Positions 32,363 through 40,362 of a stretch of 64,000 nucleotides of DNA are shown one piece after another. The notes below the pieces were generated by a model. The model was not told the origin of the DNA, made no database searches, and worked only from the letters and a program-made list of their open reading frames with translations. Each line of letters opens with the position of its first letter. Within the stretch, counting starts at the first letter, position 1. The translations under genes and the position numbers were made by a program. This DNA is from Vulcanimicrobiota bacterium (lineage in GTDB: Bacteria; Vulcanimicrobiota; Vulcanimicrobiia; Vulcanimicrobiales; Vulcanimicrobiaceae): positions 62,001-126,000 of the forward strand of contig DAHUZB010000010.1 of NCBI GenBank assembly GCA_027306785.1, read 5' to 3'.

Positions 32363-33022
32363 CTAGTCCCTCGAGCGGCGGCCTCCACCAAAGATTTGTA
32401 GCAGCGCGAGGAAGATATTCACGGCGTCCAGGTAGATCTGCACCGCCATCTGCACCGGCGTGAGCCCGTCGCCGCCCGCGCGAATGCGCGCGAAATCGAT
32501 CAGTACCAGGCCGCTGAAGATCACGAGCGTCGCCCACGAGTAGATCGTCGGCGAAAGGAAATGCACGAAGATCGAGATGACCCCGATCACCACCAAGCCA
32601 AGCAGCGCGATCGTAAAGATTCCGGAAAAGCGCCGCAGATCGAGCCCGGTCGCGTACACGATCGCCGCCAGCGCGAACATGCCCAGACCCGTCGTCAGCG
32701 CCGCGTTGTAGACCACCGCCGGGCCCGCCACGTGCGCGTAGTACGTCACGATCGGCCCGATGAAGATGCCTTCGAGAAAGGCAAACAGGTAGAACAGGCC
32801 GAGCGAGAGGGCGCCGTTCGCGCGCGTCGCGTTGATCGCGAAGAGCAGAATGAATGCCCCGATAAAGCCGATCCAGCTAAACGGAGCGTTCGGAACGAGG
32901 TAGACGGCGAGCGCCGTGACGCACATGCCGATCGCGGTAATCCCGAGCACCTGCGCGAGCAGCGACTGGGTGGGGATCGCGATCCCGACCGGGCGATAGG
33001 GTTGTTGGAATTGGTAAGCCAT
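32363..33022 (-). CDS. Bax inhibitor-1/YccA family membrane protein
   Basis: The 219-residue product starts at ATG 33022 (GAGAGAG upstream) and has seven membrane segments. It carries the BI-1 pattern: NATRANGALSLGLFYLFAFLEGIFIGPIV, then ALTTGLGMFALAAIVYATGLDLRRFSGI and the C-terminal AVQIYLDAVNIFLALLQIFGGGR with its conserved Asp. Bacterial relatives act as proton-dependent calcium leak channels or FtsH modulators. It is the first gene of a BI-1/purF/ClC/mmuM operon and diverges from the LexA-boxed radical SAM gene. Confidence 0.92.
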   Translation of the reverse strand: MAYQFQQPYRPVGIAIPTQSLLAQVLGITAIGMCVTALAVYLVPNAPFSWIGFIGAFILLFAINATRANGALSLGLFYLFAFLEGIFIGPIVTYYAHVAGPAVVYNAALTTGLGMFALAAIVYATGLDLRRFSGIFTIALLGLVVIGVISIFVHFLSPTIYSWATLVIFSGLVLIDFARIRAGGDGLTPVQMAVQIYLDAVNIFLALLQIFGGGRRSRD

Positions 33023-33085
33023 GCTCTCTCTTTCTAACCTCCGTTGGGTGCCGGGGTTACACGCGAAGGCGCCCGGGACTTGCAT

Positions 33086-33099
33086 CGAACATACGTTCG
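33086..33099. promoter_or_regulatory. LexA/SOS-box-like palindrome before the radical SAM gene
   Basis: CGAACATACGTTCG, within TCGAACATACGTTCGC, is a perfect CGAAC-N4-GTTCG LexA-type site ending 7 nt before ATG 33107. It is also 64 nt upstream of the divergent BI-1 gene. Confidence 0.6.
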
Positions 33100-33106
33100 C
33101 ATTAGA

Positions 33107-33997
33107 ATGAACCCCATGCGAGGCGTCGAGGTGATCGAGCAGCGGGCGAAGAGCGTGATCAACGCGGTCCCCGGCATGCCCTTCTCCTGGTCGATCAACC
33201 CCTACCGCGGCTGCTATCACCAATGCCGCTTCTGCTACGCGCGACGCACCCACACGTTTCTCGAAGAAGACGGCGTCGGCCGGTGGGGATCGCGCATCTA
33301 CGTCAAGGTCAATGCCCCCGCCGTCGTACGCGGCGAGGTCGCGCGCAACCGCAAGATCCGCCACGTTGCGATCGGCACGGCGACCGATCCCTATCAGCCG
33401 CTCGAGGGTCGCTACCGCGTCACCCGCGGCATCCTCGAAGCGCTGCGCGATCACGGGGTCTCGGCGGGCATCATCACGCGCTCGCCGCTCGTCGTGCGCG
33501 ATATCGACGTGCTGCGCGTTCTGGCCCGCGTCGCGGGCGCGAGCGTCTCCGTCAGCGTCGCAACCATGGATGCCGCGCTCGCCCGCGATATCGAACCGAC
33601 CGTGGCCCCGCCCGCGCAGCGCATGCGCGCCGTGCGGATGCTCGCCGACGCGGGCATCACGGTGCACGTCGCGCTCGCGCCCGTGCTGCCGCAGATCACC
33701 GATGCACCGGCGCAGATCGACGCCGTCGTACGAGCCGCGCAAGAAGCGGGCGCCGCGCGCGTCTGGCACAACGCGCTCAATCTGCACGACATCACGCGCG
33801 ATGCGTTCTTCGGCTATCTGCGCGAGCGCAATCCCGAATTGATCGCGTCCTATGCGGCGCTCTACCGGGGCCGGTATGCGCCGCAGACGGTCGCCGACGA
33901 GATCGACGCGCGCGTCGCATCCGCGCGCGCCCGCTTTCCGGCGCAGCCGGTCGAACGCATTCGCAGCTGCGCGCCCACCCAATTGAGCCTCGTCTAG
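33107..33997 (+). CDS. Radical SAM protein, SplB-like / Rv2578c family
   Basis: The 296-residue product carries the radical SAM cluster motif in the form CYHQCRFCYARRTH (Cx3Cx2C) after FSWSINPYRG. This is characteristic of the spore-photoproduct-lyase-like Rv2578c family found in non-sporulating bacteria. HVAIGTATDPYQPLEGRYRVTRGIL and GIITRSPLVVRDIDVL are further family landmarks. ATG 33107 or 33116 are possible starts. The LexA-type palindrome directly upstream suggests induction by DNA damage, which fits a DNA- or nucleotide-repair role, though no substrate is established for this family. Its stop codon shares a CTAG with the stop of the convergent small gene. Confidence 0.88.
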   Translation: MNPMRGVEVIEQRAKSVINAVPGMPFSWSINPYRGCYHQCRFCYARRTHTFLEEDGVGRWGSRIYVKVNAPAVVRGEVARNRKIRHVAIGTATDPYQPLEGRYRVTRGILEALRDHGVSAGIITRSPLVVRDIDVLRVLARVAGASVSVSVATMDAALARDIEPTVAPPAQRMRAVRMLADAGITVHVALAPVLPQITDAPAQIDAVVRAAQEAGAARVWHNALNLHDITRDAFFGYLRERNPELIASYAALYRGRYAPQTVADEIDARVASARARFPAQPVERIRSCAPTQLSLV

Positions 33998-34158
33998 CGC
34001 ATCGATCCTCCGTGAGCGGCGAGCGTGACCGGCGCCACCTGCCGCGCGTGTGTCACGTCGATCTGCGCGAGCCGATGATCGATCCCGAGCAGCGTCCCGC
34101 CGACGAGTGCGAGCAGCAACGTCCATCGACTGAGAACCGCCGAAATCACGAGCCTCAT
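33994..34158 (-). CDS. Small 54-residue single-pass membrane or exported protein
   Basis: ATG 34158 follows a strong AAGGAGAGG and overlaps the preceding gene's stop (ATGA). The N-terminus LVISAVLSRWTLLLALVGGTLLGI is one hydrophobic segment or signal peptide, and the remaining ~30 residues (LAQIDVTHARQVAPVTLAAHGGSMR) are hydrophilic. No family is recognised. It is the last gene of the envelope operon running from 40272, so it is probably a small accessory subunit. It is short, but translation signals and coupling support a real gene. Confidence 0.6.
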   Translation of the reverse strand: MRLVISAVLSRWTLLLALVGGTLLGIDHRLAQIDVTHARQVAPVTLAAHGGSMR

Positions 34159-36251
34159 GGACCTCTCCTTCGCTGTTGGAAGCGCGTGAAGCGCAGATTC
34201 ACCCGCGCGCCCGCCCGCGCGCGCTCGGCCGGCGTCTTCGCCAGCTGCATGCCCATCTGATAGGGCAGCTTCCAGGCGTAGACGTTGCCCGCGTTGTCGA
34301 TCGCGTAGACGCCGCTCTGCGTCACCGCGGGCCCCGCGTAGAAGAAACTGCGCGTTTGATTCGCGGGCGCGCGCCACACGATCGTACAGCTGTCGTCGAA
34401 GGCCACGAACGCGGGTTGCGGTCCGTTCGCTCCCGGCGGCGTGCCGATCGGCAGCTGGTTGTCGATCCCGATGAAGCCGAGACCGTTGACGTACGCCGCG
34501 TACGAGTAGATCGACGAGTTCGTCGCCTGGATCTTGGTAAACGGCGTGCCGCTGCCGACATGATAGCAATCGAGATCGCTCTGATAGTTGCCGAGATTAT
34601 CACCCGACGACGCGGTCATCACGTTCCCGTCGGTCGTCGGGGTGCTGATACCGCCCGCCCCGCCTTGCGGATAGAAGTTCATCTGCGTCGGCGCGAAGAG
34701 CGGGGTACCGCTCGTGAGCGAGTAGCCGTAAAAGAATCCGTTCTTTCCGGTGAAATACAGATTGCCGCCCCAGATCAATTCACCGCCGCCCACGTCTTCG
34801 TCGTAGTTCTGCAGATGCGTGCGCACCATGAAGGTCGTCGGAACGAAGCTCGTCGGGTTGAAGCCGAGCACGGCATCGGTCAAGCCGTCGGCGTTGAACG
34901 TGTTGCCGGTACCGAAGTAGATGGTATTCGACGCCTGATCGTAACTGATCGGCGACCACGTAGCGCCGCCGTCGCCAAGCCCCGCGCCGCCGGGCGCAAA
35001 GTAGAACGACGAGAGCGGCGTGCCGTCCGATTCGCGGAACGAGAGCAGCCCGCCGTTGACGAGCCCGGTATCGATATCGCCGCCCGAGACGCCTTCGAAG
35101 ACCACGCCGTTGAGGACGAACGGCTCGCCGCGCATGTTGCCGTAGCGCAGCGGCGCGGTACTCCATTTGGGCGCACCGCTCGTCGCGTCGAATGCGGCCA
35201 GGTAGCCGCCGTTCGCGGGCACGCACGTGCTGCCCGGGCACCCGCTGCCGGTCGATCCCCACACCGGCACGATCAGCGTGCCGTTCGCGGTGTCGATCGT
35301 CGGCGTGCCGAGCGGCCCCGCCATCGGCCCGGCGAGCGCGAGTTGCTGATGCCACACGGTCGCGCCGGTGACGCGGTCGAGCGCCGCCACGTACCCGCAT
35401 GCATCGGCGTAGTACACGAGTCCGTTGTAGACGAGCGGACTCGCCTCATCGGCGACCACGCCGCTTGCCACCGCCTGCGACTCGCACGCGGGATCGGGCT
35501 GCACGCTCCACGCGAGTTGCAGCGACGACACGTTCTGCGGCGTAATGCGGATCGCGTTATTCTGCGCCTGCTGATAGCCGGTGCGCTGCTCGTCGTGCGC
35601 GTAGGTCGACCAATCATCGGTCAACGACGGCGTGGCGATCTGATAGAGCGCGTAGGTATAGCTCTGCCCGGCGTTGAGCGTGGTCGCGTTGCCGTACGGA
35701 GCGATGTCGAGCGTCGTGCCCTGCTGCGCCGCCGGGCCGAGGTACGGCTCGCTCCACTGCGCCGAACCGGGCGCGAGCTGCGCCACGTAGTAGCTCGTGC
35801 CGCCGGTCGCCGAGCCGCTCGGCAACGCCGCCACGAAGCCGAACGTGGTCGTAAACGAGACCGTCGCCGATGGGACGATCGCAAGGGTCGCGATCGGTGA
35901 CGCGGGCGGTCCGCCCGATGTCGAATTGCCGAGCGGCGCGATCTGCGCCGGAAGCCCGCCGTACGCGGTGATCGCGAGCGTCGCACCCACGCCCGCCGTC
36001 GCCACCGGCAACGCGAGCGAAAGGCGCACCGTGCCCGCCGCGATGTTCGTCACCACCGATCCGCTCGCCGTCACCGGCGCCGACGTCGCGAACGATGCGG
36101 GCGTCGTGCCGACCGTCGACGACGGCACCGGCGAGGGCCCGCCGGGCAGCACGCTGCCGCCGCCTCCGCTTCCGCCTCCGCCGCCGCACGCCGCCGACGC
36201 GCCGAGCGCAAACGCCGCGGCGAGCGCGCGCGCGATGAATGCGCTCCTCAC
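34155..36251 (-). CDS. Lipoprotein with PQQ-like beta-propeller
   Basis: The 698-residue product has a lipoprotein signal (AAAFALGASAAC, then a Gly-rich linker), an N-terminal ~180-residue beta region (Ser/Thr-rich, with TVRLSLALPVATAG and ATVSFTTTFGFVAAL), and a C-terminal propeller with PQQ-like blades (PLVYNGLVYYADACGYVAALDRVTGATVWHQQ; GGYLAAFDATSGAPKWSTAPL; NVYAWKLPYQMG). Relatives include BamB and quinoprotein-like outer-membrane proteins, but no quinone-binding residues are obvious, so a scaffold or carbohydrate-associated role is likely. It overlaps the preceding YaiO gene's stop by ATGA and the following small gene likewise. Confidence 0.8.
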   Translation of the reverse strand: MRSAFIARALAAAFALGASAACGGGGGSGGGGSVLPGGPSPVPSSTVGTTPASFATSAPVTASGSVVTNIAAGTVRLSLALPVATAGVGATLAITAYGGLPAQIAPLGNSTSGGPPASPIATLAIVPSATVSFTTTFGFVAALPSGSATGGTSYYVAQLAPGSAQWSEPYLGPAAQQGTTLDIAPYGNATTLNAGQSYTYALYQIATPSLTDDWSTYAHDEQRTGYQQAQNNAIRITPQNVSSLQLAWSVQPDPACESQAVASGVVADEASPLVYNGLVYYADACGYVAALDRVTGATVWHQQLALAGPMAGPLGTPTIDTANGTLIVPVWGSTGSGCPGSTCVPANGGYLAAFDATSGAPKWSTAPLRYGNMRGEPFVLNGVVFEGVSGGDIDTGLVNGGLLSFRESDGTPLSSFYFAPGGAGLGDGGATWSPISYDQASNTIYFGTGNTFNADGLTDAVLGFNPTSFVPTTFMVRTHLQNYDEDVGGGELIWGGNLYFTGKNGFFYGYSLTSGTPLFAPTQMNFYPQGGAGGISTPTTDGNVMTASSGDNLGNYQSDLDCYHVGSGTPFTKIQATNSSIYSYAAYVNGLGFIGIDNQLPIGTPPGANGPQPAFVAFDDSCTIVWRAPANQTRSFFYAGPAVTQSGVYAIDNAGNVYAWKLPYQMGMQLAKTPAERARAGARVNLRFTRFQQRRRGP

Positions 36252-37198
36252 GACTTCGGCATACCGATCGCGCGCCCGAAGAAGACGCCGAACGTGAGCC
36301 CGCTCATGTTGTAGATGCTGCTCTGCCCGATTCCGTTCGGCGGCGAGACGTAGTTATGTGCGCCGAACGTCGCGCCCAGCTCGAATCCGAAGCTCGGACG
36401 CACCCAGTGCTTCAGCAGCACGTCGAGTTGCGAGATGCTCTGCACGTTCGTGAGCGTCGGCGGCAGCGTCGTCAAGTTTCCGGTCACGACCCCGGGCTGC
36501 CGTCCGCCGAGAAACGAGATCGTCGCCTGATCGCGCCCGAGCGTCGTGTACTGCGCGACGAGTTGCACCGCGGTGCCGTACGCGCGTTCCGACGTGGTGA
36601 CTCCGGGCGCGGTGAACGTGCCGCTGACATTGCTCGCGAGATACCGCGCGGTGTACGCCATCGGTCCCACGTAGAGCGTCGGCCCCGCGCTCAGCTCGCG
36701 CGTCAGCGATCCGTCGCTGTTCCCGTAGAACCCCGCGCCCGCGGCCAGCACCAGATTCTCGCGCCGCCCGAATTTCCAATCGCCTTCCGCGTACGCACCG
36801 CGCCACGGCAGCACGTTACCGCTCGACGTCTCGAGCTGCGCGTAGGTGTAGAACGTATCGTTCCACGTGTGGTAGTCGTCGAGGTAGAGCGCGGTCGACC
36901 GCGTCGTCGCATCGCGCGTCGAGGTCACCGCGCCGGTGCGCGGATCGGTCGTCAGCGGCGTACGATCGCCGTCGACGCGATGCACGAGCGTGATCGACGG
37001 AATATCGTTCGGGCCGAACTGCCATTGCAGACGCATCGACTGCGACTGCCACGGTCCGTACAGATTGCCCGGGCTGTTGAACGTACTCGTGCTCGCGGTC
37101 GTCGTCAACTCGTCGGCCGCCGCGGCCCCGGTCAGGCCCGCCAGCGAAATCGCGAGCGCGCACGCGGCGCACGCGCGACCATGCATCGTCACACGCAT
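36248..37198 (-). CDS. YaiO-like outer-membrane beta-barrel protein
   Basis: The 316-residue product starts behind AAGGAGAGAG and has a signal peptide (CALAISLAGLTGAAAAD). Alternating-strand sequences follow (FYTYAQLETSSGNVLPWRGAYAEGDWKFGRRENLVLAAGAGFY, ELSAGPTLYVGPMAYTARYLAS, YGTAVQLVAQYTTLGRDQATISFLGG). This strand pattern and the C-terminal HWVRPSFGFELGATFGAHNY resemble YaiO-family barrels, which often accompany glycosyltransferase/polysaccharide export genes. It sits between the beta-helix gene (28-nt gap) and the propeller lipoprotein (ATGA overlap). Confidence 0.75.
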   Translation of the reverse strand: MRVTMHGRACAACALAISLAGLTGAAAADELTTTASTSTFNSPGNLYGPWQSQSMRLQWQFGPNDIPSITLVHRVDGDRTPLTTDPRTGAVTSTRDATTRSTALYLDDYHTWNDTFYTYAQLETSSGNVLPWRGAYAEGDWKFGRRENLVLAAGAGFYGNSDGSLTRELSAGPTLYVGPMAYTARYLASNVSGTFTAPGVTTSERAYGTAVQLVAQYTTLGRDQATISFLGGRQPGVVTGNLTTLPPTLTNVQSISQLDVLLKHWVRPSFGFELGATFGAHNYVSPPNGIGQSSIYNMSGLTFGVFFGRAIGMPKS

Positions 37199-37226
37199 CG
37201 AACTCTCTCCTTCTGCTGCGCAGCGC

Positions 37227-38243
37227 TCACGGCACCACCTGGCCGCCGTGCTCCGCGATGACCCACCCGTGCACGCGCGCGCCCGCGGCCAGCGTCACGC
37301 CCGCACCGCCGCGCACGGTCTTGGCCGCACCCGGCGTGCCGACCGCCGCGGCGTTCCACAGCACCGCGTCACGACCGGCAAAACAATGTCCCAGCACGCG
37401 CGCCCCCCGCTCGAGCGTCACGTCCCGCTCCGCGATCACGTTGCCGCTCACGTTCGCAAAGCCCAGCACGCGCACGCTGCCGTAACTCGTGATACTTCCG
37501 CGCACGCTCGCGCCGTGGCCCACGACCACGTCGCCGTTCGCAACGATGTCGTTTGCGATCGTCTCGTTGGCGCCGATCGTGAGCGTCTCCACGCTCAGCC
37601 GCTCGCGCAGCGCGGTCGGCGGCTCGGGCACGCCGTCGTCGCCGCTCAGGTCGATGAGCGCGCCGCCCGCCACCACCGGCCGCCCGAACAAACGCTCGAA
37701 CGAACTTCCTTCGCCCACCAGCAGCACGCCGCTCGCGCTCGCCGAACGGCCGAGCACGCAGAACGCGCCGGTCGTGCAAGCGCCCTCCACGTCGAGCCAG
37801 CGTTCCACGCGTGCATGCGCTCCGAGTTCCGCGCCGTCGTCGGCCGCGAGCGTCCGCGCCGATGCGCCCTCACCGAGCACCACGCGCCCCCGTGCGTACA
37901 CGTCGCTCACGCTCGCGTCGCTGCGCGCACGAAACGATCGCCGCGCGAGGACCGCGTCGTCGACGCCCGCCCCCGCGCCCACTTCGAACGACTCGACCAC
38001 GCGCGCAAACTCGCCGCGCCGTCCGAGGAAGGGAATGCGTCCGTCCGGCGCAACCGTGTCGAACGCGGCGCGCGCGAGCGCACGCATCGAGCGGCCCAAG
38101 AAGCGCGGCTCGCGCACGTACGCACCGTCTACCGCGAGCGATCCGTCGTCCGCGTTGATCGCCTGCTGCAATGCGCCCGGTACGAACGGCAGCAGCACCA
38201 GCAGCGCAAAGAGCGCGATGATCCACATCTCCGCGGCGCTCAT
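37227..38243 (-). CDS. Membrane-anchored bactofilin-like / polymer-forming beta-helix protein
   Basis: The 338-residue product has one N-terminal membrane segment (MWIIALFALLVLLPFVPGAL). A long left-handed-type beta-helix follows, with short repeating strands (SVSDVYARGRVVLGEGASARTL; IANDIVANGDVVVGHGASVRGSITSYGSVRVLGFANVSGNVIAERDVTLERGARVLG). Such repeats occur in bactofilins and polymer-forming cytoskeletal proteins and in LbH acyltransferases, but no catalytic His is apparent. It is coupled (ATGA) to the preceding glycosyltransferase. It may form a scaffold for a synthesis or export complex, which is inference. Confidence 0.72.
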   Translation of the reverse strand: MSAAEMWIIALFALLVLLPFVPGALQQAINADDGSLAVDGAYVREPRFLGRSMRALARAAFDTVAPDGRIPFLGRRGEFARVVESFEVGAGAGVDDAVLARRSFRARSDASVSDVYARGRVVLGEGASARTLAADDGAELGAHARVERWLDVEGACTTGAFCVLGRSASASGVLLVGEGSSFERLFGRPVVAGGALIDLSGDDGVPEPPTALRERLSVETLTIGANETIANDIVANGDVVVGHGASVRGSITSYGSVRVLGFANVSGNVIAERDVTLERGARVLGHCFAGRDAVLWNAAAVGTPGAAKTVRGGAGVTLAAGARVHGWVIAEHGGQVVP

Positions 38244-39493
38244 GCCTGTGCCTCGCTTCGCGCGGTCTTCTCCCAGCGTGCATGACGATTCTTGAGCGTA
38301 TCACCGATCGCGTCGATAAAGCCCTCGGTAACCGACCACGCGTTGAACGGGAACATCGCGAAGAGATACGGCAGCAGCAGCACGCGCGACGACGTTCCAT
38401 CCAGCACCTCGGCCGTCGCCACCTGGTAGACCGGCGCGAAGTTCCCGAACGCGTTGTAGAGCACCACGCAGAACGCGAGGGCCACGCCCGCGTAGACCGG
38501 CAGCGCGCCGAGCAGGAAGAGCGCGAGCGCCGCGAGCCATCCGCCGATCACGAGCGGCGGCACCAGATAGGAACCGAGCAGCATCGCCGCATCGAGACGC
38601 TGCGCGAACGAGAGTTCCGGCGTGCGCAGCAACCCCCACAGGTGCTCGCGCAGCACGCGGTTGTGCCCGCGCGACCAGCGCCGAAGCTGACGAAAACGCG
38701 CGGACCATGCTTCCGGCACCTCTTCGTAGCACTCGGCGCGATTGTCGTACGCGATGCTCCAACCGCGACGATAGAGCTTTGCGGTGAGTTCGGTATCCTC
38801 GGCGAGCGCGCGCGGATCGAAACCGCCCAGCTCCTCGAGCACGCCGCGCCGGAACCCGCCGACCGTGCCGCCGTATTGCGGCAGCAGCCGCAGATTGAAC
38901 CGCGCCTGCTGATCCACTTGATAGCCGCCCGCGCGCTCCATCGCGAGCAGATGGGTCAGCAGGTTTCGCGACGCGTTCCGCGGCACGACGCGCCCCATCA
39001 CCGCACCCACGCGCGGATCCACGAACGCGCTCACCAAGCTGCGGAAGAGGCCGCGTCCGGGCGTATAGTCGGCATCGAACACGAGCACGATCTCCGCCTT
39101 GGTGTAGCCGAGCGCGACGTTGAGCGCCTGCGCCTTCCCGCGCTCCTCGCCCGCCAGCACGAGCGGCCGCACGCGGCGATCGCGCGCCGCGAACTCCGCG
39201 ACGATCTCTCCCGTGCCGTCACGCGAATGATCGTCGATGGCGAGCACCTCCAGACGATCGGCCGGATACTCCGCGGCGAGGATCGCTTCCAGGCACTTTC
39301 CCGCCACGCGCGCTTCGTCGTGCATCGGCACGAGCACCGCGAGCGTGGGCAGATCGTCGTCGCAGGCATCGCCGAACGACGAGCGCTGCCGACCGTAGAC
39401 GCGCGAGAGCGTAAAGATCCAATGTCGGATCGTGTACGCACTCATCACCAGCACGACGAGCACGAGCCACGCCGTCAGCAACCCTACCGCCAT
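38240..39493 (-). CDS. Processive family 2 glycosyltransferase, membrane-integrated
   Basis: ATG 39493 is chosen because GGGAGG lies 7 nt upstream, giving 417 residues. An N-terminal membrane helix precedes a GT-A domain with VLVPMHDEARVAGKCLEAIL, LEVLAIDDHSRDGTGEI, the VFDADYTP DxD motif, LAEDTELTAKLYRRGW (TED-like base) and RQLRRWSRGH (QxxRW). Several C-terminal membrane helices follow. This set is that of processive beta-glycan synthases such as cellulose, PNAG or hyaluronan synthases. The polymer is unknown, and there is no PilZ domain. It overlaps both neighbouring genes (10 nt upstream, ATGA downstream). Confidence 0.9.
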   Translation of the reverse strand: MAVGLLTAWLVLVVLVMSAYTIRHWIFTLSRVYGRQRSSFGDACDDDLPTLAVLVPMHDEARVAGKCLEAILAAEYPADRLEVLAIDDHSRDGTGEIVAEFAARDRRVRPLVLAGEERGKAQALNVALGYTKAEIVLVFDADYTPGRGLFRSLVSAFVDPRVGAVMGRVVPRNASRNLLTHLLAMERAGGYQVDQQARFNLRLLPQYGGTVGGFRRGVLEELGGFDPRALAEDTELTAKLYRRGWSIAYDNRAECYEEVPEAWSARFRQLRRWSRGHNRVLREHLWGLLRTPELSFAQRLDAAMLLGSYLVPPLVIGGWLAALALFLLGALPVYAGVALAFCVVLYNAFGNFAPVYQVATAEVLDGTSSRVLLLPYLFAMFPFNAWSVTEGFIDAIGDTLKNRHARWEKTARSEAQA

Positions 39494-40272
39494 GCCCATG
39501 CCTCCCGATCGCGCGCGGTTCTCCGAGCCAGCAGCCACGCGGCGATCGCGTAGGCGCCGATCAGATACGAAACGTCGATCAACGGTCCGAAGAAGAGATA
39601 CAAATTCGGTTCCGCGATCACGCCCGCGCGATCGAGAATCACCGAGAACGCGGCGATGCGCACGAGTCCGAGCGCAATCTCCGCGGCGCAGAGCAGCACG
39701 ATCATCACGAAGCGTTCGAAGAGCGAGAACGGCAGCACCATCGTCACCGCCGTCGAGAAGAGCGGAATCGCGAGGATCAACAGCACGCTCGTGCGCTCCA
39801 CGAGTTCCATGAACGACGCGCCGTCGTACGCGACGGCACCCGTGAAGAAGGCCCACAGCCCGGTCACCGCGAGGACGAGCGCGTTCGCGGCGATCCAATG
39901 ACGCAGCGGGCCGTGGCGCCCCGGCAGCAGCGCCGCCACGAGCAGCACCCCCGCGGCGATCGAGCCGATCGTGAGCGCGCTAAAGAGCGAAAGCGGCGCC
40001 AAGCGCACGATCGGAAGAACCGAGAGCACGCCCGCGATGCGATCGTTGAAATGCCCCGCCGTCGCCGCGTGCGCGGTGACGAACGCCGTCACCGCATCGC
40101 AGCCGCGCGTCCATACAAAGAGCAACGCCGCCGCGACGATCGCATAGCCGCCGACGAGCACGAGCACGCTTTCCAATGCGTGCCACGGCGAGGAGCGCAG
40201 CGTGCGATGCGCACGATGCGGTCGGCTTCTCGTGGGCGTACGCCCGAGCGATCCGGTCGAAGCGACGGCCAT
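39484..40272 (-). CDS. Polytopic membrane protein, first gene of the polysaccharide-type operon
   Basis: The 262-residue product has about seven membrane segments after a basic N-terminus (RTPTRSRPHRAHRTLR). I do not recognise the family. The C-terminal part (LGLVRIAAFSVILDR...FGPLIDVSYLIGAYAIAAWLLARR) faintly recalls exosortase-type proteins, whose operons also carry polysaccharide genes, but the catalytic Cys of exosortases is not in place. Its end overlaps the glycosyltransferase start. GGAGAG precedes ATG 40272. It may support polymer synthesis or translocation. Confidence 0.6.
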   Translation of the reverse strand: MAVASTGSLGRTPTRSRPHRAHRTLRSSPWHALESVLVLVGGYAIVAAALLFVWTRGCDAVTAFVTAHAATAGHFNDRIAGVLSVLPIVRLAPLSLFSALTIGSIAAGVLLVAALLPGRHGPLRHWIAANALVLAVTGLWAFFTGAVAYDGASFMELVERTSVLLILAIPLFSTAVTMVLPFSLFERFVMIVLLCAAEIALGLVRIAAFSVILDRAGVIAEPNLYLFFGPLIDVSYLIGAYAIAAWLLARRTARDREAWAWR

Positions 40273-40362
40273 GTAGCACTCTCCATGACGAATGGTGGTT
40301 GCAGCACGCGACCAAGCTGTATAGTTACGGTACTACAACTCTTCGAGAACGGTTGGGGACCG

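Noticed and set aside
32363-34126. A 587-residue protein in which BI-1 is the C-terminal part
   Set aside because: The N-terminal ~370 residues lie antisense to the radical SAM gene and have no features. ATG 33022 gives a normal-length BI-1 protein.
39484-40272. Exosortase for the polysaccharide operon
   Set aside because: The C-terminal helices look faintly similar, but the catalytic Cys position is not conserved and no PEP-CTERM-like targets were seen. Kept only as an unknown membrane protein.
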